Origin: Malacoplasma penetrans HF-2 | GTDB lineage: Bacteria; Bacillota_I; Bacilli_A; Mycoplasmatales; Mycoplasmoidaceae | Assembly: GCF_000011225.1 (NCBI RefSeq) | Contig: NC_004432.1 | Span: forward strand, 992,001 to 1,056,000 | Reading direction: 5' to 3' | Length of the DNA stretch: 64,000 nt | Shown here: positions 23,900-36,230 of the stretch, one piece after another | How the letters are laid out: each line of letters begins with the position of its first letter | Position numbering within the stretch: the stretch's first letter is position 1 | Notes under the pieces: generated by a model | What the model was told of the DNA's origin: nothing | Databases searched by the model: none | Seen by the model: only the letters and a program-made list of their open reading frames with translations | Translations under genes and position numbers: made by a program

Positions 23900-26013
23900 A
23901 AATTACCTCTAGTTTTATTGATTAAAACTTTTTGATTTTTAAAAAGTTTTTCTTGTTTATATAAATTTGCTTTATTAACATTTTTAGATCTTTTAAAAAT
24001 TTTAAAAACATCTTTAAAATTTTCTTGATTATTATTTTTATCTCTTTTTCTAATTATTCCATATAAGAAACATGTAATTAGCATACCAATAATAATAGTT
24101 ACAAAGAATAATCCAATACCACCTACTAATCCAAATTGATTACTACTAACTGCACCTAAAATTCCAACTATTGGTCCACCATGTGCAGCTGCACAAGTTA
24201 TACCTAAAGCACCAGCAATTCCACCAGTTATTGCACTTCCTATAACATTACATGCAATTGCTCTTTTAGGATCAGAAATTGCAAATGGAATAGCACCTTC
24301 ACTAATACCAATAAAGCCCATTATAAATGCACTTATACCCATTGTTTTTTCTTCTTTATTGAATTTATTTCTAAAGATCATTGTACATAAACCCATTCCA
24401 AGTGGTGCAACCGGAATAGCTGCAGCCATCATTCCCATAGGTTCATTAACATTAGAAGAAATTAAAGCTGTACAAGTTAAGAAAGCTACTTTATTAATTG
24501 GTCCACCCATATCAAAACCAGCCATTGCTCCTATTAGAATTCCAATTGCAATACTTACTCCTAAACTAATATCTTTACTTACTGCATTTGAAGTATTACC
24601 TGAAACAAAAATACTTTTTAAAGCATTAATAAATTGCCCCATTACAAATGCAACTGGAGCACCAATTACAAATATTGCTATTAAACCATAGAATAAACCA
24701 ACACCTAAAGGAATTACAAAAATAGGCATGATAGATGAAATTGATTTAGGAATTTTTCATGTATTAATTCATTTAACTGTATAACCTATTAAAAGCCCAA
24801 ATAATATTGAACCTAAAAAGCCCATTCCCACACCATCATTTTGAATTCCAGCAAATGTATATATTGCATTTGGTGTATTACCTACAATTGAAACTATAAA
24901 TGCTGGGGCAAGTGTTGCTCTTCCTGCAATTGAGTAAGCAATATAAGCACCTAAAACTCCTATCATTAAAGTGAATGCAACACTACCAATTTCATTAAGG
25001 TAGTAAAAGAAGTCTCCTTGAGGCGCTGAGTTATCTTGGCCATATATAGCTTTACCTAATCCTGCAGATAAAGCAATACATATACCACCTAAAATCACAA
25101 ATGGGATCATATAACTTATTCCAGACAGAATATGTTTCATGACAGACATCTTTTTCTTTTCATCTTTATTAAATTCTTTTTGAGAATTATTTGTTTTTGT
25201 TTCTGATGATTTATAAATTGATTTAGAATTCAGTGCTTTATCAATTAATTCACTTGGATTATGAATTGCTTCTTTAATTGGTGTTTGGATTAATACTTTA
25301 TTATTAAATCTTGATAAATCTAGACCTATATCACTAGCAACTATTATTGCATCAGCTTTTTGAATTTCTTCATTAGTTGCTTGATTTTTAATCCCAACAC
25401 TTCCATGGGTTTCTACCTTAATTCAAATATTTTTAGATTTACCAGCTTCTTTTAATTTATCTGCTGCTAAATAAGTGTGAGCAACACCAACTGGACAAGC
25501 AGTTAAAGCAATAATTCTTTTTTGTGAATTGTCACTGACAGTTGAATTGTTAGTTGCAGAATCTTCAGTTGTAAAGTATTTATTTATTTCTTCATAAATT
25601 AAATCTTTAGAGTTTGTTTCTTTAATTTTATTAACAAAATTTTTATCCATTAGTGCAGTTGAAATTTTAGATAAGAAATCTAAATGAACTGAACTAACTT
25701 CTTCTGGAATTAATAAAACAAAAGCACAACTTGTTAATTGTTTATCTAAAGATTTTCAATCAATTGCTTTTTTAAATTTTATAAAAAGTATTGCAGGTTT
25801 TAAGATAGATTTTGTTCTAGCATGAGGTATTGCAAATCCATTTTCAAAACCAGTACTAGATTCTTCTTCTCTTGCTTTTAGTGCATTAGTAACATCAGTA
25901 ACACTACTAATTATTCCTAATTCTTTTGCAAGGTTTGATATCTTTTTTAAAGCATCATTTTTTGAAGAAACTTCTAAGTTTGTTTTTATATATTTTTTAT
26001 TAAATATATCCAT
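23884..26013 (-). CDS. PTS fructose/mannose-family transporter EIIABC
   Basis: A 709-residue fused phosphotransferase transporter. The EIIA domain has its phosphoryl His in GFAIPHART (His 64). The EIIB domain has its phosphoryl Cys in ALTACPVGVAHT (Cys 173). The EIIC membrane domain runs from about residue 290, with the family segments SYMIPFVILGGI, GAMAGFDMGGPINK and GISEGAIPF. It would import and phosphorylate a hexose using PEP via HPr. The neighbouring manA gene and the lack of a 1-phosphofructokinase here suggest mannose or a similar sugar; fructose itself has a second locus. The ATG at 26013 follows TAAGGAGG. The chain ends in a basic cytoplasmic tail that overlaps the next gene. Confidence 0.9.
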
Positions 26014-26102
26014 AATTATCAACCTCCTTACAAATTTATTATTGCTTTATAAAATAAAAAATAAATTTAACTTTTTACTATTTACTTTGCAAAAAGTTAA
26101 AT

Positions 26103-26366
26103 TTAGTACTTTGAGGGATTTTGGATAAAATCATTTAAATCAATTTTTTCTCAATCTTTACTTTTTCATAATTCATCATTTTTAATATTTGTAATTAAGT
26201 AAATTTTTTTATATTGGTTTATTTCTTTAATTTGTTCAAAAGAAGGATTCATTAAAACTTCATAATTTAATGTTTTTAATTTTGTTGTTTCTTCTATTTT
26301 CTTTTTAGCTATTTGGGAAAAAATAAAACCTGATGGACATTTAATAATTATTAGAGTGTCTTTCAT
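26103..26366 (-). CDS. Small PTS EIIB-like protein
   Basis: This gene encodes 87 residues. The N-terminus DTLIIIKCPSGFIFSQIAKK has the layout of a PTS EIIB domain (beta strand, Cys loop, then helix), with Cys 10 as the candidate phosphorylation site. The C-terminal part has two TGA-Trp codons. Its start overlaps the end of the PTS regulator gene by 16 nt, so it is likely coupled to it. It may be a detached EIIB-like domain that relays phosphorylation to the regulator, as in MtlR/LicR-type systems where an EIIB domain is fused. This assignment rests on one motif and the context. Confidence 0.55.
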
Positions 26367-28285
26367 TTGTTTTGAATCTCCTTTAGTATTATTTTAGAAT
26401 CTAAATTTAAATCAACATTTGAACATACAGTAATTAAATTTGAGACATTTTCAATATGTTGAAGAAATAAATCTGGAACCACAAAAATAAAAATTTTAAT
26501 TTTTTCATTTTTATAAGAATAGAATTCTTTCCCTTTAACTATACCCACTGAAATACAATATCCATTTTTAATAACACCTTCATTTATGTTTGCATGCAAA
26601 ACAACAATATTATCTTTCACTTTAACAGTATTCATATTATTTTCTAATCTTTTATAAACATTATTGATATATGTTTCATCAATAAAATTATTTAGAAATT
26701 GTGAAGATAAGATATTTATTACATTATTTATAGAAGTATCATTATCTATTTCATAGAAATTATTAATATCTTTAGTGGATTCTTTTTTACTAATTATTTC
26801 TTTAACTTTTTCTTTAATAATTTCAATATCATGAGAAACTAAAAATTTATTTATATATAAAACCTCTATATTTGAATTTTCATAAATATTTTTAGATGAA
26901 TTTGTAGTTAAAATCAGATCAATATTTTTTAATGAATGAATAAACTTTATATCAAAAAAATTACAATTTTTAATCTGATTATTTAGTTCATTATATAAAA
27001 ATTTATAAACACTATTTATATCATTACAATCAATTGCTACATTAACTGTTGCAACCTTCTCTACAACAATGTTTGATATCAAATGTAAAAGGATGTAGTA
27101 TATTTCAATATCTTGAAATTTAACATCCAATAATTGTTCAACTATATAAATATTCTTTTTTATAGCTAAAAAATAATTATTGTATTTAACAATAAAGTTT
27201 GGAATATTTTCTAATAAAAAAGTAAATTTAATTTTTTCTCTATGGTAAGCACAAGCAATGTGTTTGGTTAAATCTTCAATAACCATATTTTTATTATTCA
27301 AGTATACAAAAGTTTCTTGTTCAAATTTTTCAATCAACTTTTCTATACTAGATGAAATTTTTTCATAATTATCAATTTTCATTTTTTTGATTTTTCAACT
27401 TATATTTCCTGACAAAATGAAATAACAAAAATAGTTGAATTCATCTTTTACATTTTCTTTCTCAAATAATGCAGTATTTTTGCATTCTTTAAAATTTAAA
27501 AATATGTCTTTAAATTTTTCTTGTGAGAAAAATTCATTAAAGTGTTCTTCTATTTCTGAAAAGGTTTTACAATCTCTAAAAATTATTTTTGAATTTTTTT
27601 CATTATAAGAATTGATACCATCAAGACTAACTGGATTTATAAACAAAGATAAGTAAATGGCTTTCAAAAATTTGATGATTACATCTTTTAAATAATTTGA
27701 GATAGTTATTAGACATTTTTCTTCCAGCAAACTTAAAAGCAATAAAAATAATTTTGAATCTATTTCATTTAAAAAATCATTAATGAATTTATTAGAGGAT
27801 TTTATTATTTTACAAAGAATTGATCTTTTATTTATTTCATTTATTTTTTTAATTTGAATATTATTTTTTTGGAATGATAAATCAAATATCCCTTTATAAA
27901 TTTTAGATACTTCTGCAACATCATTTCTTATTGTTATTTCACTAACATTAAGAATTCTTTTTAATTCTTTTGTAGATACGGTTTTATAAATTAAAAGTAG
28001 AAAAATAATAATATCTTGTCTCTCATTGTTTGAGTAATAATAAATATTATCTTTATCTAATATTTCTTCAATGGTTTTTGCTTCTTCAGCAAAAACATAA
28101 TTAAGGTTTTTATCTCTATCAATTGGTTTTAATTTTAATTCTTTTAATCAATCATTTAGCTGTTCAATATATAAATAACAAGATCTTTGTTTTAAATTCA
28201 AAATATCTTGAATTTCACTAATAGTTAATATTTTTTTCTTTAAAAACTGATTTAATAAAATTCTGATATTTTTATTTAATTGCAT
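26351..28285 (-). CDS. BglG/MtlR-type PTS-regulated transcriptional regulator
   Basis: A 644-residue protein read through several TGA-Trp codons. The N-terminus is a helix-turn-helix-like region (ILTISEIQDILNLKQRSC, about residues 23-40), and a second one lies near 120-140 (VSTKELKRILNVSEITIRND). PRD-like segments follow in the middle. The C-terminal ~100 residues look like a mannitol-type EIIA domain with a candidate His in NIVVLHANINEG. Such proteins sense phosphorylation by EIIB and HPr and switch a sugar operon on. It sits between manA and the transporter, in the same direction and with overlapping downstream genes, so it probably controls this operon. The ATG at 28285 has no strong Shine-Dalgarno sequence. 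Confidence 0.75.
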
Positions 28286-28371
28286 TTTTATTACACTTCT
28301 ATTTAATATATATAATAATTTCTAAGCACCTGATTGAAACAATAACTTAATTACAAAAACATATACTTATA

Positions 28372-29289
28372 TTAATCCACTCAACTTAATAATAAAGTTG
28401 CTTTACCTTTAATTTCTAATGCTGTATTAGATTTAGAAACAAAAGATGTTCCTATAGTACATTCATTGCCATTAATAATACAATTACCTTCTATTACAGT
28501 TCCTTGCATTCAAAATTTTTGAGGACTAATTATTTGATGATCTTTAACAATTATTTTCTTTAGTTTAAATAGATTGTTATCAACTAAAAAGTCATTTCTT
28601 TTCTTAACTGATTCTCCACTAGGAATTTCAAAAGGAAACTTAATTACATTCAAAGAATCTTCTATATGTAATTCTCTTTCTTTACCATCACTTTCTTTTC
28701 TATGATAATCAAATAATCTATAAGTAATATCACTTGACTGTTGTAATTCAAAAATTAAATTCCCTTTGTTAATAGCATGTACTGTTCCAGATGGAACATA
28801 GTAAAAATCATCAGGTTTAACAGGAATTTTTATTAAAGTTTCTTCTCATTTATCTTTTGCTATAATTTCACTCATCTCTTCTACACTTAAAGCTTTGTGA
28901 CCATAGATAATAGAAGAATCTTTTAAACAATCTAAAATATATCAACATTCAGTTTTTCCTAATTTATTATGCTTATTTTTTGCATATTCATCATCAGGGT
29001 GTACTTGAACACTTAGGTTGTCATTAGCATCAATAATTTTTGAAAGTAAAGGATACTCATTTGTATATGAACCAAAGAATGTGTCTCTATAGTTATTAAA
29101 AAAATCATAAAAACTCATCCCTTTATATTCTTCATTAATTACAATACTAGATTTATCTTTTAAAGCACTAATTAATCAAGCTTCACCAGTTTTATCACTC
29201 GGAATATCATAACCAAATTTTTTAAGTTTATTACCACCTCAAATTTTTTGATCATAATAAGGTTTTAAAAATATTAAAGTGTTATTCAT
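28372..29289 (-). CDS. manA: Mannose-6-phosphate isomerase, type I
   Basis: This gene encodes 305 residues, read through several TGA-Trp codons. It interconverts mannose 6-phosphate and fructose 6-phosphate. Family motifs are clear: KIWGGNKL near the N-terminus, the metal-binding QVHPDD (95-100) with GKTE (111-114), and SGTVHAINKG (167-177). The length fits the short bacterial ManA form. I place the start at 29289 because AGGA is then 6 nt upstream; an in-frame ATG two codons earlier lies too close. It is the first gene of the operon with the PTS regulator (86 nt downstream) and EIIABC, which points to uptake of mannose or a related hexose. Confidence 0.9.
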
Positions 29290-29419
29290 AATCATCCTAG
29301 AACTTAATTACAAAATTATATTAACTAATTTAAAGCAATTAAGTAATTAAAAAATTACAAATGCTTTTGCATTTTTCTAAATAATTATTATTTCAGTTTG
29401 TTATGTTGCTTTCACTAAT

Positions 29420-29459
29420 AAAAAATGTGAGATAAGTATTTTCTTATTCTCACATTTAT
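29420..29459 (-). terminator. Terminator of family 2 copy 2
   Basis: Hairpin AATGTGAGA-TAAG / CTTA-TTCTCACATT, the same unit as behind the other family 2 genes. Confidence 0.85.
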
Positions 29460-29477
29460 ATAAATAAGGTAATTAAA

Positions 29478-32400
29478 TTATTTAAGTAATTTTCTAATCT
29501 TGTTTCTTCTAATTATATAGAATGCAACTCCTAAAGAAACTAAAGTTATTCCTATCACACTTGTAATTACAGCAACTGATAAACTCATATTTCTTACACT
29601 TGCAAATTTAGGACTTCAACTAACCCCAAAAGTTTGAGTAGTACTAATTGAATCATATGTTAATGATTTTGCAAAAATTTGGAACTCAAACACTTCCCCA
29701 TTTCATCTATAGTTATAGATTGTAATAGTATCCCCTTTTGAAGTGTCATATCCATTAATAGTTAAAATACTTAAAATGTCTGTTGAAGATAAAGAAGCAT
29801 TAACATTATTGTTAGCAATTAATGATCTATAACTAGAACTATTTCTATCAATTGAAATATTATAAGTACTTCCAATTGGTAACAGTCCTGCATATCTTTG
29901 ATAGATTATTCCATTGCTTAATCCCATTTGATTAGCAAAAGGAGTTTGTGAGAATGGAATATATTCATCTTTTGCATTTAATAAATTGCTAGAAACAGAT
30001 TTACTAAAATCTATTTTTAATAAGAACGATCCATATTCACTATCATATGTTGTAGTTCCTTCAGTTCCGTTAGTTGTATCTTGAACAAAACTAACTTCAG
30101 GAGTGAATCCCATTGAACTAATTAAATTTGAATTATAGACTGTTGATAATTCATTAGGGCTAACTTGTGAAACTAATTTAGCCCCAAAATCTGAGAACCC
30201 ACTAACAGTTGTAATATCTAAAATATTATTTTGTTCATTTGGGAAAGGTGAAGTTCCATCTGGTTTTAATAAATCTGATTTTTTAGAACCTTGGAATCTA
30301 ACACTACTTTTAGCATAATTTGTAATTCCAGTATATCTAATAGCGAATTTACTAGGGGTGTCTTTTGATAAGTTATTATATTGAACTACTATTACAATAT
30401 TCCCTGTTTCATCATCTGGAAATAATGAAACAGTTGGATTATTAGGATATTTATCCTTAGTAGTAATAAAGTAATCATTTACTGAATTTGGATTTCACAA
30501 TGATGGTAATACGTTAGCATATTGAGCTAATGTTCCTTCTAATGTTCCAACATCCACTGTTAAGAAATTATCAGAACCATCTTTAACTGCTGCAGCTGCT
30601 TCAGTTAATAAAGTACCAATATCAGAATTATGTTTATTTACTTTTGGCTTATCTGCAGTTGTTTGACCAGCAAAAGCAAAATCATAATTAGCAGCTGCTT
30701 TTTTAACTTTATAAGTTTTATCAGTTGCCATTGCATAACTTACAATTGATCCATATGCATTTTTATAAGTAATAGTAGCTTTTAGAGTAATCTCACCATT
30801 ATTATCATTTTTAGAAACTATTACAAAATTAATATTAAGATTACTATTTTGTAATGCCAATACACTTGAAGGAATTGTAACAATTGAAGTTCCATTTCTT
30901 TTTAAAAGCTCAGGATTAATTTGAGAAGGTTCTAATCTTGCAATATTTGCTGGTAAGTTAGTTGCTCAAGTAGTTGCTGTTTCAATTTTTTGAAAGTTAA
31001 ACTTTCCAACTAAATATCCTCTAGAAATTACAGAGTTATTACCATTACCATATCAAGCACCTACCATTGTGTATGGAACTTTTACATATAATGAACCTGA
31101 AATATCATCAGCAATTAAAATGGCATTAGATGTTTCTAAAGTGACATTAGATAAACTATTGTTATTCTTTGCAATGTTTGTACTATTTACACCGCTTGGA
31201 ATTGCACTGATACCAGCATTTGAAACATTAAATGATGGTGAGTTTGATTGCGTTGTGAATTGGTAATTTATAACACTACCATTTAAAAATCCTGTACCTA
31301 TAAAACTGTCATAACTTAATATGTATCCTGTAAAACCACGAGATACTACTTGATTGTTTGAACTTGAATTTAACACAGGAAAAACTTGAGTATTTTTAGC
31401 ATTTGCTTCTTTGTTAGCAAAAGTAGTATTTAATGTTATTGGAATTTCCATTTTATTAAATGAGTTAGAAACTGATAATGAATTAACATCTCTAGATTCT
31501 GAAGTTTTAAAATAGATTTGATTGTTTGCATCTAAAAAAGCTGAGTTAATAATACCACCACTTGGTAATGTGAAACCACCTAGATTAGTGTTGCTTGATC
31601 CTAATAGATCTGTAAATTTAGAACTAGACATTAATGACTTGTTTAAAGAAACACTATAAATTTTATTTTGAACAAAAATTACATAATCACTATTTCTTTG
31701 AAAACCATTAATGTAGATATCACTTGCTTTTGTACTGTTTAAAGTTGTAGTTTCAGAAACTGCACCACTTATCTTTTTTAAATTATCATCAACAAAATCC
31801 AAAGTTATAGAAACAGTAGAATTTGTATCAGCTTGTTTAGTAGTTGAAGTAACAGCAATAGAATAGTTAACATCCAAAGGGATTATTCCATACAGATATT
31901 TACCTGAGAATTCAGTTGTATTAATTTGAGAAGTATTCAATTTACCAGTTTGTGGTTCAACAGTATAAATGACAGACATAGTATTTTTACTATTTCATAA
32001 ATAAACTGAACTATTGAAATCAACAATTTGAATTTTATCTACACTATTTCCAATTTCACTAGTAGATACAATAGTTCCTGTTTTTGAAGAAACTATTATT
32101 AAAAATGATTTGTCTGTTAACACATATAAATTATCTGTTTTGTGATTGTATGCTCAATCAACTACTTTAGTACCAGCTTTTGAAAAATCAATTGCAGAAG
32201 AAGTTGAGGTACTAAATCAAGCTGCAGAATAGTATCCATCATTTTTACCATCAGCAGAATTTAAAGTAATATATCAAGATGGATTGCCATATCAGTCTGT
32301 TGCACCAAAAGTTCTAGCATTATCAAATAACAAAATAGGTCCATTATCATTAGATAAGTTTTTAAAACTATTTTGTTGATAGTAACTTGTAGGAATTGAA

Positions 32401-32606
32401 ATTTGTGCATTTTGAGTAGTATCAGTAGATAGATTTTTTAAACCACTATTAGATGTTGCTCTACTAGAAGCATTTGCATCTAAACTGGTTTCTTTTTTAA
32501 AAATATCATTTGAAACATTAGAAGTATTAATAAGTTGAGCAAACCCAACAGTAGATAATGCAAAAGTTGCAAATACAGATGCTAATAAAATCTTTTTCTT
32601 GTTCAT
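29478..32606 (-). CDS. Large surface protein, family 2 copy 2
   Basis: This gene encodes 1042 residues. It begins MNKKKILLASVFATFALSTV with AGGAGG upstream, the best ribosome-binding site of the family. I prefer this ATG over an in-frame one 22 codons earlier. The architecture equals copy 1: signal peptide without lipobox Cys, the NSFKNLSNDNGPILLFD block, a propeller-like first half, LIADDISGSLYVKV near residue 505, a KNAYGSIVSYAM unit near 620, and a C-terminal span plus RRNKIRKLLK. It lies directly downstream of family 2 copy 3 in the direction of transcription and upstream of manA, with its own terminator. Differences from copy 1 are scattered substitutions and small Ser/Asn/Gly indels. 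Confidence 0.75.
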
Positions 32607-32835
32607 AGTTGTTACCTCCTGATTAATAAAGATACAAACTATTAAAAATTTAATTATGGTTTTATTAATCAAATCTAAATTGTGTAGTTTAAAAACAATG
32701 TTATTCTAACTTAAAATAATATCCAATAATGGTGACTGGGAAATTTAGTTATTCATAAGTAATAATTTTTAATAATCAAAAGAAAATATTTTAGATTATG
32801 TTATTAATTAAGTAATTGTGCAAAATTTATAAAAA

Positions 32836-32875
32836 TAAAAAATGTGAGACAAGAATTTCATATCTCACATTTTTT
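32836..32875 (-). terminator. Terminator of family 2 copy 3
   Basis: Stem AAAAATGTGAGA / TCTCACATTTTT, as behind copy 1. Confidence 0.85.
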
Positions 32876-32894
32876 GATTAATAAATTATTAAAA

Positions 32895-35800
32895 CTATTT
32901 CAGTAATCTTCTAATTTTATTTCTTCTAACTATATATAAAGCAATTGCTAAAGAAACTAAAGTAATTCCAACCACACTTGTAATTACAGCAACTGATAAA
33001 CTCATGTTTCTAATACTTGCAAATTTTGGACTTCAGCTAACTCCAAAAGTTTGTCTAGTACTAATAGAATCATAAGTAGCAGAATGAGCAAAGACACTAA
33101 ACTCAAACACTTCACCATTTCATCTATAATTTTCAATTCTAATAGTGTCACCTTTTGAAGTATCATAACCATTAATAGTCAAGATACTTAAGATATCAGT
33201 TTCAGATAATGAAGCATTAACATTATTATTTGTAATTAATGATCTATAGCTAGTACTACTTCTATCAATTGAAATGTTATATGTACTTCCAATTGGTAAT
33301 AATCCACCAAATCTTTGATAGATTACACCATTTGTTAATCCCATTTGGTTAGCAAATGGAGTTTGAGAGAATGGAATTAAATTACCAGTACTATCTCTAA
33401 AATATCTAGAAACAGATTGAGAGAAATCAATTTTTAATAAGAATGAACCATACTCTTCATCATATGTAGTAATTCCATCTGTTTGATTGTTAGCATCACT
33501 ACTTGATACAAAACTAACTGTTGGTTCAAATCCCATGGTAGTAATAAGTTGAGAATTGTATAAAGCTGATAATGAGTTTGGATCAAGTGAAGAAACTAAG
33601 TTTTCATCATAATCTGAAAATCCACTAACTGTAGTAATGTTGAGAATTTTTTGATCTGGGAAAACATCCTCATTTGGATTTCTGTTACTTTTAATAGTCA
33701 TTTCAGAACCTGAAAATCTAATAGCACTAGTAGAATAGTTTGTTATCCCATTGTATCTAATTGCAAATTTACTAGGAGTGCTATTTGATAAGTTATTGTA
33801 TTGAACAATGATAATAATGCTTCCAGTACTATCACTTGGTATTAAAGTAATTGTTGGATCACTTGGATATTTATCATTTTTAGCAATGAAATAACTTTTA
33901 ACAACTTCTGCACTTCATAATGATGGCAACACATTAGTGTATGTATTAAAGATAGTGTTAACAGAAGATAATGAACCAACATCAACATTTAAAAATTCTG
34001 TTTGACTCTCATCACTTACTAAAGATTGTGCTTTAGTAATTAGTTCTCCAATAGCTTCAGTTCTTTGAACTTTATTTTTATCAGCTGTACTATCAGTTTG
34101 TCCAGCAAATAAGAATGCATAGTTTGCTGATTCTTTTTTAACATTGTATTGCTTATTGGTTGTCATTGAATAGTTAACAATTGAACCATATGCATTTTTA
34201 TAACTAATTGTTGCAAATAAAGTAATAGTACCATTAGCACCATTAGAAGATTCGATTACAAAATTAATATCTAATTGACTATCAGTTAAAACCAAAATAC
34301 TTTGAGGAATAGTAATAATAGAAGTAGCATTCTCTTTTAACATTGTTGTAGTTATTTGAGAAGGTTCATAATTTCTAATAGCTTGAGGTAAGTTAGTAGC
34401 TCAAGTTGTAGCTTGTTTAATATTTAGGTACTGAAATTTACCAATTAAATATCCTCTAGATCTTACAGTTGCACTACCATTACCATATCAAGCACCAGTT
34501 ATAGTATATGGAACTTTTACAAATAATGTTCCTGATAAATCATCAGCAATTAAAATAGCATTTGAAGTTTCTAATGTTACATTTGATAAACTACCATTAT
34601 TTGTAGTTATGTTCGTAGAGTTTACACTACTCGGTATTGAGCTAGTACTACTACTTCCTGTAATTGTAAATAAAGGTGAAAGTGATCTTGAAGTGTATGT
34701 GTTTGTTAAAATACTTCCATTTGTAAAACCAGTTCCTGTAAAATCTGTAGAACCTAAGATATAACCAGTATATCCTCTAGATATTATTTCATTTTGAGAT
34801 TCAACTGGTACTGCAAATACTTGAGCAGATTTTGCTGAAGTTTCTTTACTAGCAAATACAGATCCTAATGTTGTAGTACTGATTTGCATATTATTAAAAC
34901 TATTATTAACAGATAAAGAAGTAATGTCTGTGGAGTTTGAAGTTTTAAAATAAATTTGATTGTTACTATCAATAAATGCAGAGTTAACTTTTTCAGTTAG
35001 AGCAGTAAAATTACCTAAAGATGAGTTTGAATTAGCATCTAATAAATCTGTAAACTTAGAATTTTGCATTGCTGATTTATTTAAAGAAACACTATAAATT
35101 TTATTTTGAATAAAAATTACATAGTCACTATCTCTTTTAAAACCATTTAAATAAATATCTGCAGCTTTAGTATTATTTAAAGAAATAGTTTGAGTAGTGG
35201 GTCCTGTAATATTATTTAAATTGTCATCAACAAAATCTAAAGATAAACTAACTGTTACATCAGTTTCAGATGGTGCAGTAGTAGAAGTTACTGCAATTGA
35301 ATAGTTAGTATCTAAAGGAATAATCCCATATAAATATTTTGAATTCAAAAAACTTGTAGAAGTAACATTACTTTTTACCATCCCAGTTTGTGGCTCTATT
35401 ACATAAATAGTAGGTTTTGCTATTTTATTATTTCATAAATATACTGAACTATTAAAATCAATAATTTGAATTTTATTAACATCATTACCCACTTTATTAG
35501 TTGATACAATTGTTCCGGTTTTTGAAGCAACAATAATTAAATACTGAGTGTCAGTTAAAACATATAAGTTATCAGTCTTATGATTGTATGCTCAATCAAC
35601 TACTTTAGTACCAGCTTGGGCAAAGTCGATTGTAGAAGAAGTAGAAGTACTAAATCAAGCAGCTGAATAATATCCATCAGATGCACCTAAAGTAATATAT
35701 CAAGATGGATTACCATATCAATCATTTGCACCGAATGTTTTAGCATCATCAAATAACAAAATAGGTCCATTATCATTAGATAAGTTTTTAAAACTATTTT

Positions 35801-36020
35801 GTTGATAATAATTTGTAGGAACATTAATTTGTCCATTTACAGTTGTATCAGTTGATAAATTAGTTAATCCACTAGTAGTTGCTTTTGTAATAGCACTAGC
35901 ATCTAATTCAGAATCAGTTTTAGTAATATTAGATGTATTTTTACTTAGTTGGACAAATCCAACTGAAGATAAAGCAGATACTGCAAATAAAGATGTTAAT
36001 AATATTTTTTTCTTATTCAT
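32895..36020 (-). CDS. Large surface protein, family 2 copy 3
   Basis: This gene encodes 1041 residues. The signal peptide MNKKKILLTSLFAVSALSSV lacks a lipobox Cys. It is the most divergent of the four: the variable third-quarter segment differs clearly (for example SSSTSSIPSSVNST near residue 465 and ESSNGANGTITLFATISYKN near 590), while the SYYQQ... block, LIADDLSGTLFVKV and the C-terminal anchor are kept. This mix of constant ends and variable middle suits surface antigens exposed to selection or recombination. Its upstream region (minus strand, 36021-36170) does not align with the copy 1 and 2 promoter blocks, so it may be controlled differently. Confidence 0.75.
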
Positions 36021-36172
36021 AAATAATTACCTTACATTTATTTACTTCTTTTAGAAAAGGCATTAAAAAAAGATAAGTTTTCTCTTACCACATTTTTTGC
36101 TTTTTCAAACATAAATAATTATAATTTAAAAATTTTTAAAAATATAGTGGCACACATTATTAATAAAGAAAT

Positions 36173-36210
36173 AAAAAAATGCGAGATAAGAATTTTCTTA
36201 TTCTCACATT
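36173..36210 (-). terminator. Terminator of family 2 copy 4
   Basis: Hairpin AATGCGAGATAAG-aatttt-CTTATTCTCACATT with an A7 flank (T-run on the minus strand). Confidence 0.85.
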
Positions 36211-36230
36211 TAATAAATAAGGCAATTAAA

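Noticed and set aside
24359-24691. Plus-strand ORF of 110 codons within the EIIABC gene
   Set aside because: Antisense to the EIIC membrane domain; its hydrophobic composition mirrors that domain, and no initiation signal is present.
27395-27742. Separate 115-residue gene upstream of the PTS regulator
   Set aside because: Reading TGA as Trp joins it in frame to the regulator on both sides; it is an internal part of one 644-residue protein.
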